Source of the DNA: Prorocentrum cordatum | Lineage: Eukaryota; Sar; Dinophyceae; Prorocentrales; Prorocentraceae | DNA: 64,000 bases | Direction of reading: 5' to 3' | Assembly: GCA_963575745.1 (NCBI GenBank) | Contig: CAUYUJ010014554.1 | Span: 188,001-252,000, forward strand | Shown: positions 62,420-64,000 of the stretch, piece after piece | Layout: every line of letters begins with the position of its first letter | Position numbering within the stretch: the stretch's first letter is position 1 | Translations under genes and position numbers: made by a program | The notes under the pieces: model-generated | Databases searched by the model: none | Told to the model about the DNA's origin: nothing | The model's input: only the letters and a program-made list of their open reading frames with translations

Positions 62420-62460
62420 CGGTGGTGGTGGTGACGCGATGCTGATCGTGAATATGATGG
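62010..62460 (+). repeat. (GAT)n microsatellite, ~0.45 kb
   Basis: Near-perfect GAT repeats with (GGT)n and (GAC)n islands. Confidence 0.95.
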
Positions 62461-62754
62461 GGATGACAACTAGGATGGTGCTCATGAGTAAGATGAAGAA
62501 GGTGATGCTGATGATGGGGATCGGTCCCTTTTCCTTCCCCTCCCCTGTTCGCTCTCTTCTCTTTGGTATCTCTTTTCCATGTCCTTCACGCCTTGTTGTT
62601 TCTCTCCTTCTCTCGTTCTTCCCCTTCTCTTGTTTGTCAGAGTGAGGGGGCCGAACGGTCATTCATTGTCCCTGGGTGCGTGGCTGAACAAGGAATTCTT
62701 GGTGCGAATTATGTTTGTTGCGTTCTTGTCGTTGTTGTTGTTTGTTGTCGTCGT

Positions 62755-63230
62755 CCCACCCGCGACCCACCCCGCGACCCACCCCGCGCCCCGCTACCCA
62801 CCCCGCGACCCACTCCGCGCCCCGCGAAACACCCCGCGACCCACCCCGCGACCCACCTGCGACCTACCCGCGACCCACCCGCGCGACCCACCCGCGACCC
62901 ACCCCGCGACCCATCCGCGACCCATCCGCGACCCACTCGCGACCCACCCCGCGACCCTCCCCGCGACCCACCCTGCGAGCCACCCCGCGACCCACCCTGC
63001 GACCAACCTGCGACCCACCCCGCGACCCACCCGCGACCCACCCGCGACCCACCCGCGACCCGCGACCCACCCGCGCGACCCATCCGCGACCATCCGCGAC
63101 CCACTCGCGACCCACCCCGCGACCCACCCCGCGACCCACCCGCGACCCACCCGCGCGACCCAGCCGCGACCCACCCCGCGACCCACCCGCGACCTACCCG
63201 CGACCCACCCTCAAGTGAGGAAAAACTACC
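62755..63230 (+). repeat. (CGCGACCCACC)n minisatellite, ~0.48 kb
   Basis: Units of 10-12 bp (CCGCGACCCAC). A few isolated copies recur at 63375-63410. Confidence 0.95.
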
Positions 63231-63550
63231 CGGACCCGACAATTGACGTTTACGAAAACGGCCCTGGTTGTTGACTAAACAGCTCTGCCCTCTTCGATTC
63301 AATTTTTGTGTGCGTTTACTAAACGGCTTCGCTTGCCAGGGTGATTATTATGGGGTGGATTTTCTGCCCCCCACACCCGCGACCCAACAGCGACCCACCC
63401 GCGACCTACCCACATTGGTTTAACGAAAAAATCGGCGCCTGCGGCGGGCTCGTTCTCACCGCCGTCGTCCCCACCGCCCCTTCACTCTTTTCTCATCTGC
63501 GGGGTGCTACGTTTCTTTTCCGTATTTCCACTTTCTGTTCGCATTTCGTG

Positions 63551-63578
63551 TTTTTTTTTTTTTTTTTTTTTTTTTTTT
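63551..63578 (+). repeat. Poly(T) run (28 bp) with following (CT)n
   Basis: 28 consecutive T, then CTCTCTCT. It could be the antisense of a retroposed poly(A), but no retrocopy is recognised next to it. Confidence 0.9.
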
Positions 63579-63714
63579 CTCTCTCTCTCTCTCTCTCCTC
63601 TCCCTTCCTTCCCCTCGTTCCTCGCTCGATGGACCGCGAGGCTCTGCGAATCGCCGCCTGTCCGAGAGGCTCTGGCGGCCAGCCGATCGCGTGGTCGCCG
63701 TGAAGCCGAGAGGT

Positions 63715-64000
63715 TCCGAGACCCGCCGCTGGGCCATCGGGCTGTTTTGAGGGCTTCACAGATGTTTCCACGGAAGGCCATCATTGGGTCCTCTTGTGCG
63801 GTTTTGGGGCCATCGTGGGAGCTGATTGGGCCGCCTTCAACTGACGGCAGCCCGAAGAGGCGAGGATGCGAACATCGGGCAAAAAGCACAGGGAAATCAC
63901 TGATTCTGTTTTTTCAAATTTTGTTTGGGGTCCTCTTGTGGTGCTTGTGGGCTCTCTTGGGTGCATGTTGGGCCGTCTTGAAGGCTTGGGAGCGCGGGAA
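63715..64000 (+). repeat. 'TTGGGCC' degenerate array with conserved block
   Basis: Array units plus GGCAGCCCGAAGAGGCGAGGATGCG at 63846-63870; continues to the window end. Confidence 0.65.

Noticed and set aside
60951-62645. A single 564-codon protein including a poly-Asp domain
   Set aside because: The frame continues past the real 3' end of the repeat-protein gene (shift near 61515, stop 61741) into a (GAT)n tract.

Overview
This window reads as nuclear DNA of a GC-rich dinoflagellate. The decisive evidence is a perfect 22-nt dinoflagellate spliced leader (SL; DCCGTAGCCATTTTGGC..., here D = T) at 7832-7853. It forms the first 22 bases of a full-length LINE and directly abuts a 17-bp target-site duplication. 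No bacterial operons, rRNA genes or convincing tRNA genes are visible. Very GC-rich spacers, long simple-sequence tracts and many retroelement relics would fit a large-genome dinoflagellate such as Prorocentrum, but the species is only a guess.

Layout. 1-4.8 kb: a DIRS-like tyrosine-recombinase retroelement, with a broken reverse transcriptase (RT), RNase H, tyrosine recombinase, and a repeat pair at its right end that looks like split direct repeats. 7.1-15.0 kb: a 152-bp/16-bp satellite block interrupted by the SL-tagged LINE (7832-14159), which carries ORF1, endonuclease, RT and RNase H. 15.1-19.3 kb: a second, older and degenerate LINE of another lineage. 19.5-24.5 kb: dispersed 'TTGGGCC' arrays and kilobase-scale microsatellites. 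24.5-36 kb: three MORN-type exons, a LINE RNase H relic, a 103-bp satellite (about 18 copies) and a (GAT)n tract. One MORN exon sits against an inverted-repeat element resembling an introner. 36-42.4 kb: mostly unassigned, with a small Cys-rich ORF. 42.4-53.9 kb: three end-to-end copies of a composite element with conserved head and tail around a variable internal satellite (77-90 bp units), a head-only copy, and a decayed paralogous coding region. 54-64 kb: a minus-strand DNA-methyltransferase-like ORF, a possible PRMT5-like exon, unassigned coding-like stretches, (GAT)n tracts with a conserved flank, and a repeat-protein gene at 60567-61741 broken by small frame changes.

How it fits together. 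Most sequence is mobile or satellite-derived. The retroelements carry their own replication enzymes (RT/RNase H, with endonuclease or tyrosine recombinase). Host-gene content is thin: probable MORN exons, the 60.6-kb repeat protein and possible single exons. Several coding regions shift by single bases, often near homopolymers, so either decay or long-read assembly error is possible. All domain calls are from reading sequence motifs; no database search was run.
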